The position numbers and the translations under genes are program-made. From contig CAVQFB010000005.1 in the NCBI GenBank assembly GCA_963711675.1, positions 124,001 through 188,000 on the forward strand: a DNA stretch of 64,000 nucleotides, given 5' to 3'. Shown here piece after piece: positions 47,350 through 55,315 of this stretch. The stretch's first letter is position 1. Every line of letters begins with the position of its first letter. A model generated the notes under the pieces. The model had not been told where the DNA came from and searched no databases. It saw nothing but the letters and a program-made list of their open reading frames with translations. This DNA is from CAVQFB01 sp963711675 (GTDB lineage Bacteria > Acidobacteriota > Terriglobia > Terriglobales > Acidobacteriaceae).

Positions 47350-48951
47350 ATGGAGTGTCATTCAGAACGGACTTTAGCCATCTTCGTGGACGGCGAACTG
47401 ATGGTGGACGAGGCGCGGCCCCTGCGTGACCACCTGGCCACGTGCCAGCGCTGCCGGGAGTTGGTGGACGCATTACGCGCTGAGAACCGCGTTCTGAGCG
47501 AAAGCCTTCGCGAGCTTCCGGAAGAGGTGGCCGGCACTGAGGGCCTCTCCCGTTTGCGCTTGTCCTGGGTGTGGGGTGACCTGGCGGTGATGGCCGCGGT
47601 GATCGCGCTAGGCTCTGTTTGGATCGATGGGGTGAAAATTCCGGAAGCGCTGGAATGGTTCAATCCCTTCAACCTAAACGGCTTCACGAACTTGATGTTC
47701 AACCTTTCCTACTATTTTGCACAAGGAGGTACTGCCATGCTGACTGAGTATGCTGCGGTGGTTGGGGGAAGCTTCTTGTTTTTGCTGTTGGGCGGCAGCG
47801 CACTGGTGCTGGGACGCAGATGGCGGCTACCCAAGTCTGGCTTGGGCCTGCTGATGTTGCTGCTGATGTTGTCGTTGCCGGGCTTTGCCCTGGAGCGGCG
47901 GCACCAGGAGTTCGTCACCGTGACGGCGAACGAGACTGTGGACGATACCCTTGTGGCCGCCGGCAACACGGTGCGCGTAGAAGGCGTGATCAATGGAGAT
48001 CTTCTGGCTTTTGCCCAGACCCTGGAAGTGCGTGGCACCGTCAAGGGTGACCTGGTGAGTTTTGCCAAGAGAACTGTGGTGAGCGGAACCGTGGAAGGCC
48101 ACATCTACAACCTTTCTCAGTCGCTCGACCTGGACGGACAATTGGGCCACAGCATCTACGGTTGGGCGCAGTCTTTTCGGCTGGATAACCGAGGTCACGT
48201 GGGTGACGGTATCGTAGTCGGAGCTGGTGACTTCATCCTCGAAGGCGAGGTGAAGCGCAGCGTGACCATCTTCGCCAGCAATGCCGACGTGAGCGGCAGC
48301 ATCGGCCGCGAGCTGACCATGGCCGGAGGTGGACTTACGCTGACGAATACGGCGCGAGTCGGTGGCAGCCTGAGCGCTCGCGTGCGTCGACTGACCGAGG
48401 TGCACATCGCCGACGGCGCTACCATTGCGGGCACACGTGACATCCAGGTGCGGGTGAGGAAGAGCCAGTTCACGCGCCCCAGATTCTACTTCTACCAAGC
48501 TGTCTGGCTCGCTGCGGCCATGCTCGTGGGGTGGCTGGGTCTGGTTCTGTTTCCCGGCTTCTTCCGGGCCACGACTCAAGCGGTGGGCTCAGGGTGGCGC
48601 AGCCTGGGCCTGGGGGTTGGGGTTCTGGCGGGCGTGCCGGTGGCCATGGTGGTGGCAGCGATCACGCTGGTTGGCATCCCGCTCTCGCTGATGTTGTTCG
48701 CGGCGTATCTGGCTGCGATCTACCTGGCGAAGATTTGGGTGGGAGCGTTCCTGGGGCGGATGATTCTGCGGCCCGCTGGTGCCACGAAGCACGAATGGCT
48801 CCTGGGACTGCTGCTAGGCCTGTTCATTCTCACCGTCGTTGGGTTCATCCCCTTTCTTGGCGGGTTGGTCCACTTCGGCATGGTTTGCCTGGGTTTGGGA
48901 GCCTTTGCCTGGCAGCTTTACCAAGCTTCACGACCGGCAATAACGGCCTGA
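47350..48951 (+). CDS. Anti-sigma factor fused to bactofilin-like beta-helix and membrane domain
   Basis: A 533-residue membrane protein. Residues 1-40 form a zinc-containing anti-sigma motif (Cys3-His4, then HLATCQRC = HxxxCxxC, His28, Cys32, Cys35). Membrane helices lie at about 73-92, 134-155 and 164-181. Residues about 186-370 are bactofilin-like repeats (INGDLLAFAQTLEVRGTV, KGDLVSFAKRTVVSGTV, LGHSIYGWAQ, GDGIVVGAGDFILEGEV) placed outside the cytoplasm, followed by about five more helices (384-524). The ATG at 47350 has GAGGAG 9 bases upstream. It likely holds the sigma factor until a signal at the cell envelope is sensed. Confidence 0.85.
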   Translation: MECHSERTLAIFVDGELMVDEARPLRDHLATCQRCRELVDALRAENRVLSESLRELPEEVAGTEGLSRLRLSWVWGDLAVMAAVIALGSVWIDGVKIPEALEWFNPFNLNGFTNLMFNLSYYFAQGGTAMLTEYAAVVGGSFLFLLLGGSALVLGRRWRLPKSGLGLLMLLLMLSLPGFALERRHQEFVTVTANETVDDTLVAAGNTVRVEGVINGDLLAFAQTLEVRGTVKGDLVSFAKRTVVSGTVEGHIYNLSQSLDLDGQLGHSIYGWAQSFRLDNRGHVGDGIVVGAGDFILEGEVKRSVTIFASNADVSGSIGRELTMAGGGLTLTNTARVGGSLSARVRRLTEVHIADGATIAGTRDIQVRVRKSQFTRPRFYFYQAVWLAAAMLVGWLGLVLFPGFFRATTQAVGSGWRSLGLGVGVLAGVPVAMVVAAITLVGIPLSLMLFAAYLAAIYLAKIWVGAFLGRMILRPAGATKHEWLLGLLLGLFILTVVGFIPFLGGLVHFGMVCLGLGAFAWQLYQASRPAITA

Positions 48952-49076
48952 AAGCCTGTCGCGGGGGCCGGTCTAGACAAACAAGGTTCGGCGATGGCAT
49001 CTGAAGCGACTACTGGCGGCAATGGTTGGACTCAATGAGGAAGGTTGAGGCTCTATGGGGAAGTTCATAAAAGAAA

Positions 49077-49100
49077 TGGCGCGCCCTGAGAGATTCGAAC
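49077..49100 (-). pseudogene. 3' part of a split tRNA-Arg gene
   Basis: On the minus strand the bases give G, T-loop TTCGAAT, T-stem CTCTC, acceptor AGGGCGC, discriminator G and CCA. Upstream of this (higher coordinates) the sequence no longer resembles a tRNA. The acceptor strand is exactly complementary to the 5' acceptor GCGCCCT of the truncated tRNA at 49621-49677, not to that of the intact tRNA between them. Confidence 0.75.
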
Positions 49101-49157
49101 TTGAGGCGATTTGCGGGCGTGAAGCGAGCGCAAGCGAGACTGGGAGCCCGCAGCCGA

Positions 49158-49189
49158 AATCCTGAGCGCTTTCTGCGAAGGATCTTGAA
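49158..49189. repeat. Dispersed intergenic repeat, ATCCTGAGC/GAAGGATCT type
   Basis: AAATCCTGAGCGC followed by TTTCTGCGAAGGATCTTG has the same arms (ATCC ... GGAT) as the stretch near 5716 and resembles the form near 10111. Confidence 0.4.
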
Positions 49190-49305
49190 CGGCTCGAAGA
49201 ATTCCGCAGAGGGAGTCGCGCGCCCGAAGCGGATCACCGCATCGCGGCTTCGATGAACTGAACTGAAAAACTGGAAACACAAAGGCCAGAATACGTCGAG
49301 CAGTA

Positions 49306-49485
49306 GACTGCCCCACTCAAGCCAAAACCAGGCTTGAGTGGGCCACCGGCCTGTTCCATCGCCTGCGAACTGAGTTCTTGAACGAATACCAAAAACTGGT
49401 CTTGGCGGAACCGGAGAGCGCGGTCAGCCACACATTGAAGGAAACCTTCCTCGCCCTGCGCAAGGCGATGGAAGTCGCGAAGTAG
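49306..49485 (+). pseudogene. Gene fragment of 59 codons without start
   Basis: An open frame between two stops reads LEWATGLFHRLRTEFL, then EYQKLVLAEPESAVSHTLKE and ALRKAMEVAK. It has the composition of a real alpha-helical C-terminus, but no ATG/GTG start and a strong hairpin at its 5' end. I read it as a remnant carried by the inserted segment between the split tRNA halves. Confidence 0.35.
49312..49342. repeat. 12-base perfect inverted repeat
   Basis: CCCACTCAAGCC and GGCTTGAGTGGG flank a 7-base loop AAAACCA. It is too long to be chance and lacks a T-run, so it is a stable RNA hairpin or a repeat element, not a classical terminator. Confidence 0.75.
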
Positions 49486-49491
49486 CTGAAG

Positions 49492-49568
49492 TGGTGCGCC
49501 CGGAGAGATTCGAACTCCCGACCCCTTGGTTCGTAGCCAAGTGCTCTATCCAGCTGAGCTACGGGCGC
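49492..49568 (-). tRNA. tRNA-Arg(ACG)
   Basis: A complete 77-base tRNA on the minus strand: acceptor GCGCCCG/CGGGCGC, anticodon stem CTTGG/CCAAG around loop CTACGAA (anticodon ACG, read as ICG after deamination), T-stem GGGAG/CTCTC, T-loop TTCGAAT and an encoded CCA end. It lies inside the segment that separates the two halves of another tRNA-Arg gene. Confidence 0.95.
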
Positions 49569-49620
49569 AATCTGAAAATCTTACCACGGTATTTCTGGCG
49601 GCTTCCCAAGTCGTTTTTGA

Positions 49621-49677
49621 GAACTCCCGACCTTCTGGTTCGTAGCCAGACGCTCTATCCAACTGAGCTAAGGGCGC
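49621..49677 (-). pseudogene. 5' part of a split tRNA-Arg(ACG) gene
   Basis: On the minus strand the acceptor GCGCCCT, D-arm TAGCTCAGTTGGATAGAGC, anticodon stem TCTGG/CCAGA with loop CTACGAA (ACG), variable loop and first T-stem half GGGAG are intact; the sequence then leaves the tRNA after the first three T-loop bases (TTC). The missing 3' half lies at 49077-49100, and the GAACT bases at the junction occur at both ends. Confidence 0.8.
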
Positions 49678-50184
49678 GATCCTGGATGATTCACGCTGTC
49701 GCGGTCAGTAAAGAAGGAAAAACTGATTATAGCGGAAACTCTCTGCGGAAAAAACGACAGTCCCCCTCCGCCTCACGTGCTGAGCACATTTCACCAATGA
49801 CCTTCCACCAATAGCCCGCCACACGCCGCTTTTGGGCAACCCTCATGTCGCGAAACTACGAAAAAAATTATGGATTTCAACATGGTTCGGCACCTCTCTT
49901 GCCACCTGTTTTGAACGGACGTAAAACTTGCCCGCTCTTCGGCAATTCCTACCAGGTCTGCAATCTGGACAACATTTCTTTTCAGTAGCTTCCGGGGAAA
50001 AACAGGTTGGTATAGCAGATGCTATGTGTAAGGGCAGACGAAGTGGCGCGCAACGGGGCGCTCTAGAGAATAACTTCGGCCAGAGGTTTTCTTGAGCGCC
50101 CCTTTGCATAACTCCCCCCCACTTCGAGCACTCGTAGAAGTCTCTCGACCGGTTGTTTAGCTTAAGCCCCTCCCCCGGAACACC
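49678..50184. other. 507-base spacer with a long-loop hairpin
   Basis: No credible gene. GGGGCGCTC (50055-50063) and GAGCGCCCC (50094-50102) pair perfectly across a 30-base loop. Function unknown. Confidence 0.4.
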
Positions 50185-50412
50185 TTAAGCCAGAACGAGC
50201 TTCTCCCGGATATCCACTCCCGCCCGCCGCAGCAAGCTCGTGATGCCATCTTCTTTCAGGCGGGAAGCGTCGAAGCGGATTCTGACCGTGCGCTCTTTCT
50301 CGTCGAACCGAATCAGCAACACACCATAGACCTCGCGCATACCGTCCACGGCGCGAATCTCCTTTTCGGTGGGGGCATTTCCGTAGCGGTAAGCCACGTC
50401 GAGATAAGTCAT
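50185..50412 (-). CDS. Small HMA-like protein lacking CxxC, next to the copper ATPase
   Basis: A 75-residue protein (MTYLDVAYRYGNAPTEKEI, then VDGMREVYGVLLIRFDEKER, ITSLLRRAGVDI). The order of predicted elements is beta-alpha-beta-beta-alpha-beta, like metallochaperone/HMA domains, but the metal CxxC is missing. It is divergent from the copper-ATPase gene, 193 bases away, so it might be a copper-related accessory or regulatory fold. ATG 50412 has GAGG 8 bases upstream. Fold assignment is an inference. Confidence 0.55.
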   Translation of the reverse strand: MTYLDVAYRYGNAPTEKEIRAVDGMREVYGVLLIRFDEKERTVRIRFDASRLKEDGITSLLRRAGVDIREKLVLA

Positions 50413-50605
50413 TTTCCTGGCCTCAGGAATAGAGAATGAATACCGCGAACGCAGCATGGGCGCCCGCCATGAATCCAATATAGACCATCGCCAATCCAAG
50501 GGTACAGGACCGACCTGAAGGGTGTAAGGTTTTCTAGTTGGCTGAGAGCCTTGCGTCGGGGAGTTGCTGGGCGGCAAAGCGCTCCAGGATTCCGATGGGG
50601 AAGTG

Positions 50606-53312
50606 ATGTCCGATCTCAAAGTTTTGCATGAAATTGCGAAGGACCCCGTCTGCGGGATGACTGTCGACCCGGCGAAGACCAGCCTGAGCCACGAGCATGC
50701 CGGGAAGAAGTATTTCTTTTGCTGCGCAGGGTGTCGCGATAAGTTCCGGACGGATCCGGAGAAGTATCTGGCGGCATCGGCCCCAAAGATGAAGATGGGC
50801 GGCGGTCTGGTGGCTCTGGGCGCGCCAAGCGGTCCCGCCAGGCCAGCAGCCGATCAGGCCGCAACCCAGTTCAAGGACCCGGTTTGCGGAATGAACGTTG
50901 ATCCGCTAACGGCCAAGCACGAAATGGATCATGGGGGTCAGAGCTACTATTTCTGTTGCGCCGGCTGCGTTGAGAAGTTTCGTGCCGATCCCCAAAAGTA
51001 CTTGAAGGCTCGCAGGGAAGAGCACTCTGCCCACAGCGCGACTGTAGTTTCGATCTCGGCGCCAAAGCCCCAGGGACAGGTTGAGCAGCGTTACTACGTG
51101 TGCCCGATGGATCCCGAGGTTCGCAAGCTTGGGCCTGGAGCTTGCCCGAAGTGCGGGATGGCTCTCGAACCCGAGACCGTTTTGCCCGCGACCAAGACTG
51201 AATACACGTGCCCGATGCACCCGGAGATCGTCCGCCCGGGGCCCGGTTCCTGTCCGATCTGCGGCATGGCGCTGGAGCCGCGCACGGTCACTGTCGCGGA
51301 GGAAGAAAATCCAGAGCTGCGTGATATGTCCCGGCGCTTCTGGATCAGCGCGGCGCTCACGGTACCGCTGTTGGCGATCGCGATGGCTGACATGTTGCCG
51401 GGTATGCCGGTGCAGCGAGTCCTGCCCGGCGGCTGGCTGCCCTGGCTCGAACTTCTCTTGGCGACTCCTGTCGTGTTGTGGGGTGGCTGGCCATTCTTTG
51501 AGCGCGGCTGGGCATCCGTCGTGAACCGCAGCAGCAATATGTTCACGCTAATTGCCATGGGCACCGGCGTGGCCTACGTCTACAGTCTGGTCGCGACTCT
51601 CTTCCCGCAGATATTCCCGGTTTCTTTCCGCACCATGGGTGATCATCCGGATGTCTACTTCGAAGCTGCGGCGGCGATTACGACTCTGGTTTTGCTGGGG
51701 CAGGTGCTCGAGCTCCGCGCCCGTAGCCGCACCAGCAGCGCGATTCGTGCCTTACTGGATCTGAGCCCCAAGAAGGCGCGTCTGTTGGCCGCCGACGGCA
51801 GCGAGCGCGACATTCCGCTTGAACAGGTGAAGGTGGGCGACCGTCTGCGCGTACGGCCGGGTGAAAAGATACCAGTAGACGGCGCAGTACTCGAGGGCAG
51901 CACTTCGGTCGACGAGTCGATGATCACGGGCGAGTCTTGGCCCGTCGAAAAGTCAGCCGGGAGCCGCGTAATCGGCGCAACAGTCAACAACACGGGCTCT
52001 CTCATCATGCGCGCCGAGCATGTGGGAAGTGAGACCATGCTGGCGCAGATCGTTCGCCTGGTGAGCCAGGCGCAACGCAGTCGTGCTCCCATCCAGCGGC
52101 TGGCGGATCGCGTGGCGGGATGGTTTGTTCCGGCGGTGATCGCAATCGCGGTTCTTACCTTTATCTTGTGGGCGCTGTTCGGACCGCAGCCGCGCTTTGC
52201 CCATGCCCTGGTCAACGCCGTTGCCGTGCTGATTGTTGCGTGCCCGTGTGCGCTAGGTCTGGCCACGCCAATGGCCATCATGGTCGGAACCGGACGCGGC
52301 GCCCGGGCGGGCGTGCTGATCAAGAACGCGGAGGCTCTGGAGACTCTTGAAAAAGTTGACACTCTGGTGGTCGACAAAACCGGCACACTGACCGAGGGCA
52401 AACCGCAAGTCGAAACGGTGATCGCACTGCCAGGCCACGAAGAGTCGAAAATTGTGAGTCTGGTTGCCAGCGTGGAAAGAGGCAGTGAACACCCGTTCGG
52501 TGCTGCTGTTGTCTCGGCGGCAACGCAAAACCAACTGCCGATCCTGGGTGCAAGCGATTTCCGCTATGTGGTTGGTAAGGGCGTCACCGGCAAGGTCGAC
52601 GGCAAATTCGTTGCGGCTGGGAATGCTAAGTTGTTCGAAGAATTGCGGCTTGACCCGGCTCCGCTGACCGCGCAGACAGAGGAGCTTCGCCAGAAAGGCG
52701 CGACTGTCATCTTTGTCGCGATCGACGGCGTTCCGGCGGGCCTGATCGGTATCGCCGACCCCATCAAGCCGTCCACGTTGCAGACGATTCGCGAATTGCG
52801 CGATCAGGACATTCGCGTGGTCATGCTGACGGGTGACAACCGCGTGACGGCGGAAGCGGTTGCGCGCCGGCTCGGCATCGACGACGTTGAAGCCGAAGTT
52901 CTGCCCGATCAGAAATCGAAGTTTGTGAGGAGCCTTCAGGATGCAGGACACATCGTCGCCATGGCGGGCGACGGGATCAACGACGCTCCGGCGCTCGCGC
53001 AGGCCAATGTTGGCATCGCGATGGGTACGCGGTGCCGACATTGCTATGGAAAGTGGCGGAATCACCCTGCTGAAGGGTGATCTCGGGGGGATCCTGCGCG
53101 CGCGCAAGCTCAGCCAGGCTACGATGCGCAACATCCGGCAGAACCTGTTCTTCGCGTTCATCTACAACTCGATCGGCGTGCCGGTCGCGGCGGGATTGCT
53201 CTATCCCTTCTTCGGAATTCTGCTGAGCCCGATCATCGCTGCTGCTGCCATGAGCTTCAGTTCGGTTTCGGTGATCACCAATTCGCTGCGGCTCCGCCAT
53301 CTGGAGCTCTAG
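50606..53312 (+). CDS. copA: Copper-translocating P-type ATPase with YHS and HMBD domains, frameshifted near its end
   Basis: A P1B-type heavy-metal ATPase of about 901 residues if read through. YHS domains at about 13-55 and 90-134 ([10 protein letters not shown] ... [17 protein letters not shown] ... YFCCAGC) and two HMBD motifs at about 163-190 and 199-226 (YVCPMDPEV ... [17 protein letters not shown] ... CPICGMAL) replace the usual CxxC domains. Core motifs: TGES (441-444), CPC (546-548), DKTGTLT with Asp590, SEHPFGAAV and [20 protein letters not shown]. One extra C at 53030 shifts the frame after codon 808, giving a false stop at 53080; the right frame resumes at GGTGCC (53031) and ends with the last two membrane helices. 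Confidence 0.9.
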
Positions 53313-53358
53313 AGAAAGCCCGCGAAACGGCACGGGCGTTCGCGCTGGATCTCTGACG

Positions 53359-54540
53359 TCACTTCTGCACCGCGGCTTCCAGCCGTTCCAGCCGCTTCTG
53401 TAGCTGTTCGATTTGCTGGTCCTTCTCGCGAACCGCCTGATACAGCGCCTGTATCGCGGCGAGCGCCACACCCTGACCGTCCCCCAATCCGATGTAGCGG
53501 TCGTTGTCGCCCAGACCGAACGCAACATAGAAGTCCTGCGCCATGGGGCCAATGTGCTTTAGACCGGCGGGTTCGCCTTTCATCTTCCACTGCGTGATGG
53601 GCAGTTGCGCAACACGCTCCAGGACAGAGCGCGAATCAATCGGAGTGATGTCGTCTTTGAGGTTGCGGTCGCTGGAGCAATTCCAGCTTCCGCCACCAGC
53701 GGACAGATTGCAGCCAGCACCGTTCGGGCCGTCGTAGAAGTAAATGGGACCATCGACGGAGACTACGAAGGAATTTGTTCCCAGGCTGCTGCACGAGCTG
53801 CCATTGGTGGCGCACCACACGAAAGAGCCGCTATCGACGGCGTTAGCATTGTTTCCCGCGGCGAAGCTGACATCACCATTCGCATTGTTGGCGCCGCCCC
53901 CAGCTACGGTCGAGAAATTGCCGCCCGCGTTGTTGCCGCCACCCCCGGTTACGGTCGAACCCTGCCCCCTCGCCGTGTTCTGAGCACCCCCCGACACGGT
54001 TGCCCAAGTCGCATCGCAAGTTGTTCCCGAATTGTTCCCAGCCTGATTTAGCAAACCGCCAGCCACCGTTCCGAAATCATCCGTCACAAGGTTTCCACCC
54101 CCCCGGCCCCTCCGCCTCCAATCGTTGCTCCGGTCACGCCACTGGACACCGTGTTAGCACTGAAGCCCCCAATCAGGTTGGCGCTGACATCGCCATCGCA
54201 CGGGTCGGTCACATTTCCCAGCACCGTGAGTGACCCGTTGAGGGAGCCAAATAGCGTCAGATTTCCTCTCATCCGGCTGTTGCCGTTTACATCCAGCGTC
54301 GCCTAGGGGCACAGTCGTGCCGATTCCTACCAGGGCGCCCGAGCCTTGACCGTGCTGAAAAAGGGCTGAGTTCCCCAGTGTGGTGCCGCTCTTCCAGATG
54401 GGGAGAAAATTGACTTTTCCGCCCCCACTAATGGTGGCGCCGTCAGGCACCGGCTCGGCAGAGTTAATTTGGGCCTCGCTTACCAAGCCAGTGATGACGA
54501 GTACGAACCCGACGATAGTGAATCCAAGAACTCGCTTCAT
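53359..54540 (-). pseudogene. Surface protein with YadA-like head repeats and S74 autochaperone domain, two frameshifts
   Basis: Read on the minus strand from ATG 54540: signal peptide (MKRVLGFTIVGFVLVITG ... SEA-QI), a segment ending GIGTTVP, then a frame change near 54302-54308, LDVNGNSRMRGNLTLFG, head-type repeats (STVAGGGANNANG, TVSGGAQNTARG, STVTGGGGNNAGG), a second frame change at a G7 run (54098-54104), and a C-terminal peptidase S74 domain with SSDRNLKDD (Ser-Asp...Lys pair) and a coiled coil. Such chaperones autocleave after trimer folding. Each shift is one base, so the protein could be rescued by correction; otherwise it is a pseudogene. Confidence 0.8.
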
Positions 54541-54861
54541 ACACTCACCTCGCGTTTTGAATAATTAGAACCGGGCGGAATCCCTTCATCTCGCTCTTCG
54601 CCGCAACGGCCCACTTCCAACGCAGGCACCAAGGGCGTCCTGAGGAAACTGCCGAAATAGAAAATGCCGCAACCTCTAGGATTCTGAGATCCGGACCAAG
54701 AGAGGAAAAGGCGCTTCTGCCGCCGACAGTCGAAAGCCCCGAGCAGCGCGTATTCTGGCTAGGCCGGCCTCGCCTGTCAATATCAAAATGGAGAGGCGCC
54801 GGGCAGTTCCCGGTGACCAATCAACCCTCCGCAAGACCTCTCGCCGTGCAAGAATACGTCT
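54541..54861. other. 321-base divergent spacer
   Basis: Between the minus-strand S74 gene and the plus-strand TonB-domain gene. No gene or clear promoter consensus seen. Confidence 0.35.
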
Positions 54862-55305
54862 GTGAAACGCTACGTCCCCACGTTACTGATTTTTCTGCTG
54901 TTGGTCCCGTCCGCAACCTCGCAGACGCCCTCCTCCCGCTCCACGCGCTCGCAGAGTACCCGTATCAAACCGGAGTCGGAAACTGACTACGAAACATTTC
55001 ACGGGCGTCCCGTATACAACGTCGGCCCTGACGTCAGCGAACCGCAGCCCGTGAAAGTCACGTCCCCACCATATCCGGATGCGCTCCGCAAGTTTGGTGT
55101 GGAAGGTGTGGTGATCTTGCAGGTCATCGTCGGGCGCGACGGGCACATCTACCGGCCAAGCGTCGTGCAGTCGCTCAACGCCGATCTGGACAAGATTGCC
55201 CTGCAGACCGTGAAAGCCTGGCAGTACTATCCCGCGATCAAAGACAACCATCCCGTGGACGTGCAGATGAGTCTGGACGTGATGTTCCGCCACGGGCACC
55301 GGTAA
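54862..55305 (+). CDS. TonB C-terminal domain periplasmic protein
   Basis: A 147-residue exported protein (signal MKRYVPTLLIFLLLVPSATS; start GTG 54862) with a Ser/Arg/Thr linker and a TonB C-terminal domain: PPYPDALRKFGVEGVVILQV, DGHIYRPSVVQSLNADLD, AWQYYPAIKDNHPVDV. It lacks an ExbB/ExbD-binding helix, so it cannot act alone as TonB; stand-alone TonB-C proteins of this size are common in Acidobacteria and Bacteroidetes. It converges with the M20 hydrolase gene 10 bases away. Confidence 0.85.
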   Translation: MKRYVPTLLIFLLLVPSATSQTPSSRSTRSQSTRIKPESETDYETFHGRPVYNVGPDVSEPQPVKVTSPPYPDALRKFGVEGVVILQVIVGRDGHIYRPSVVQSLNADLDKIALQTVKAWQYYPAIKDNHPVDVQMSLDVMFRHGHR

Positions 55306-55315
55306 GCCCCGAAAT

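Noticed and set aside
49843..50109. 88-residue minus-strand frame in the tRNA/copA spacer
   Set aside because: No ribosome-binding site, odd composition and it spans the long-loop hairpin; not supported as a gene.
53359..54540. S74 tail-fibre-like gene as evidence of a prophage
   Set aside because: No phage structural, lysis or integrase genes adjoin it; S74 domains also occur in cellular surface proteins, and a signal peptide is present.
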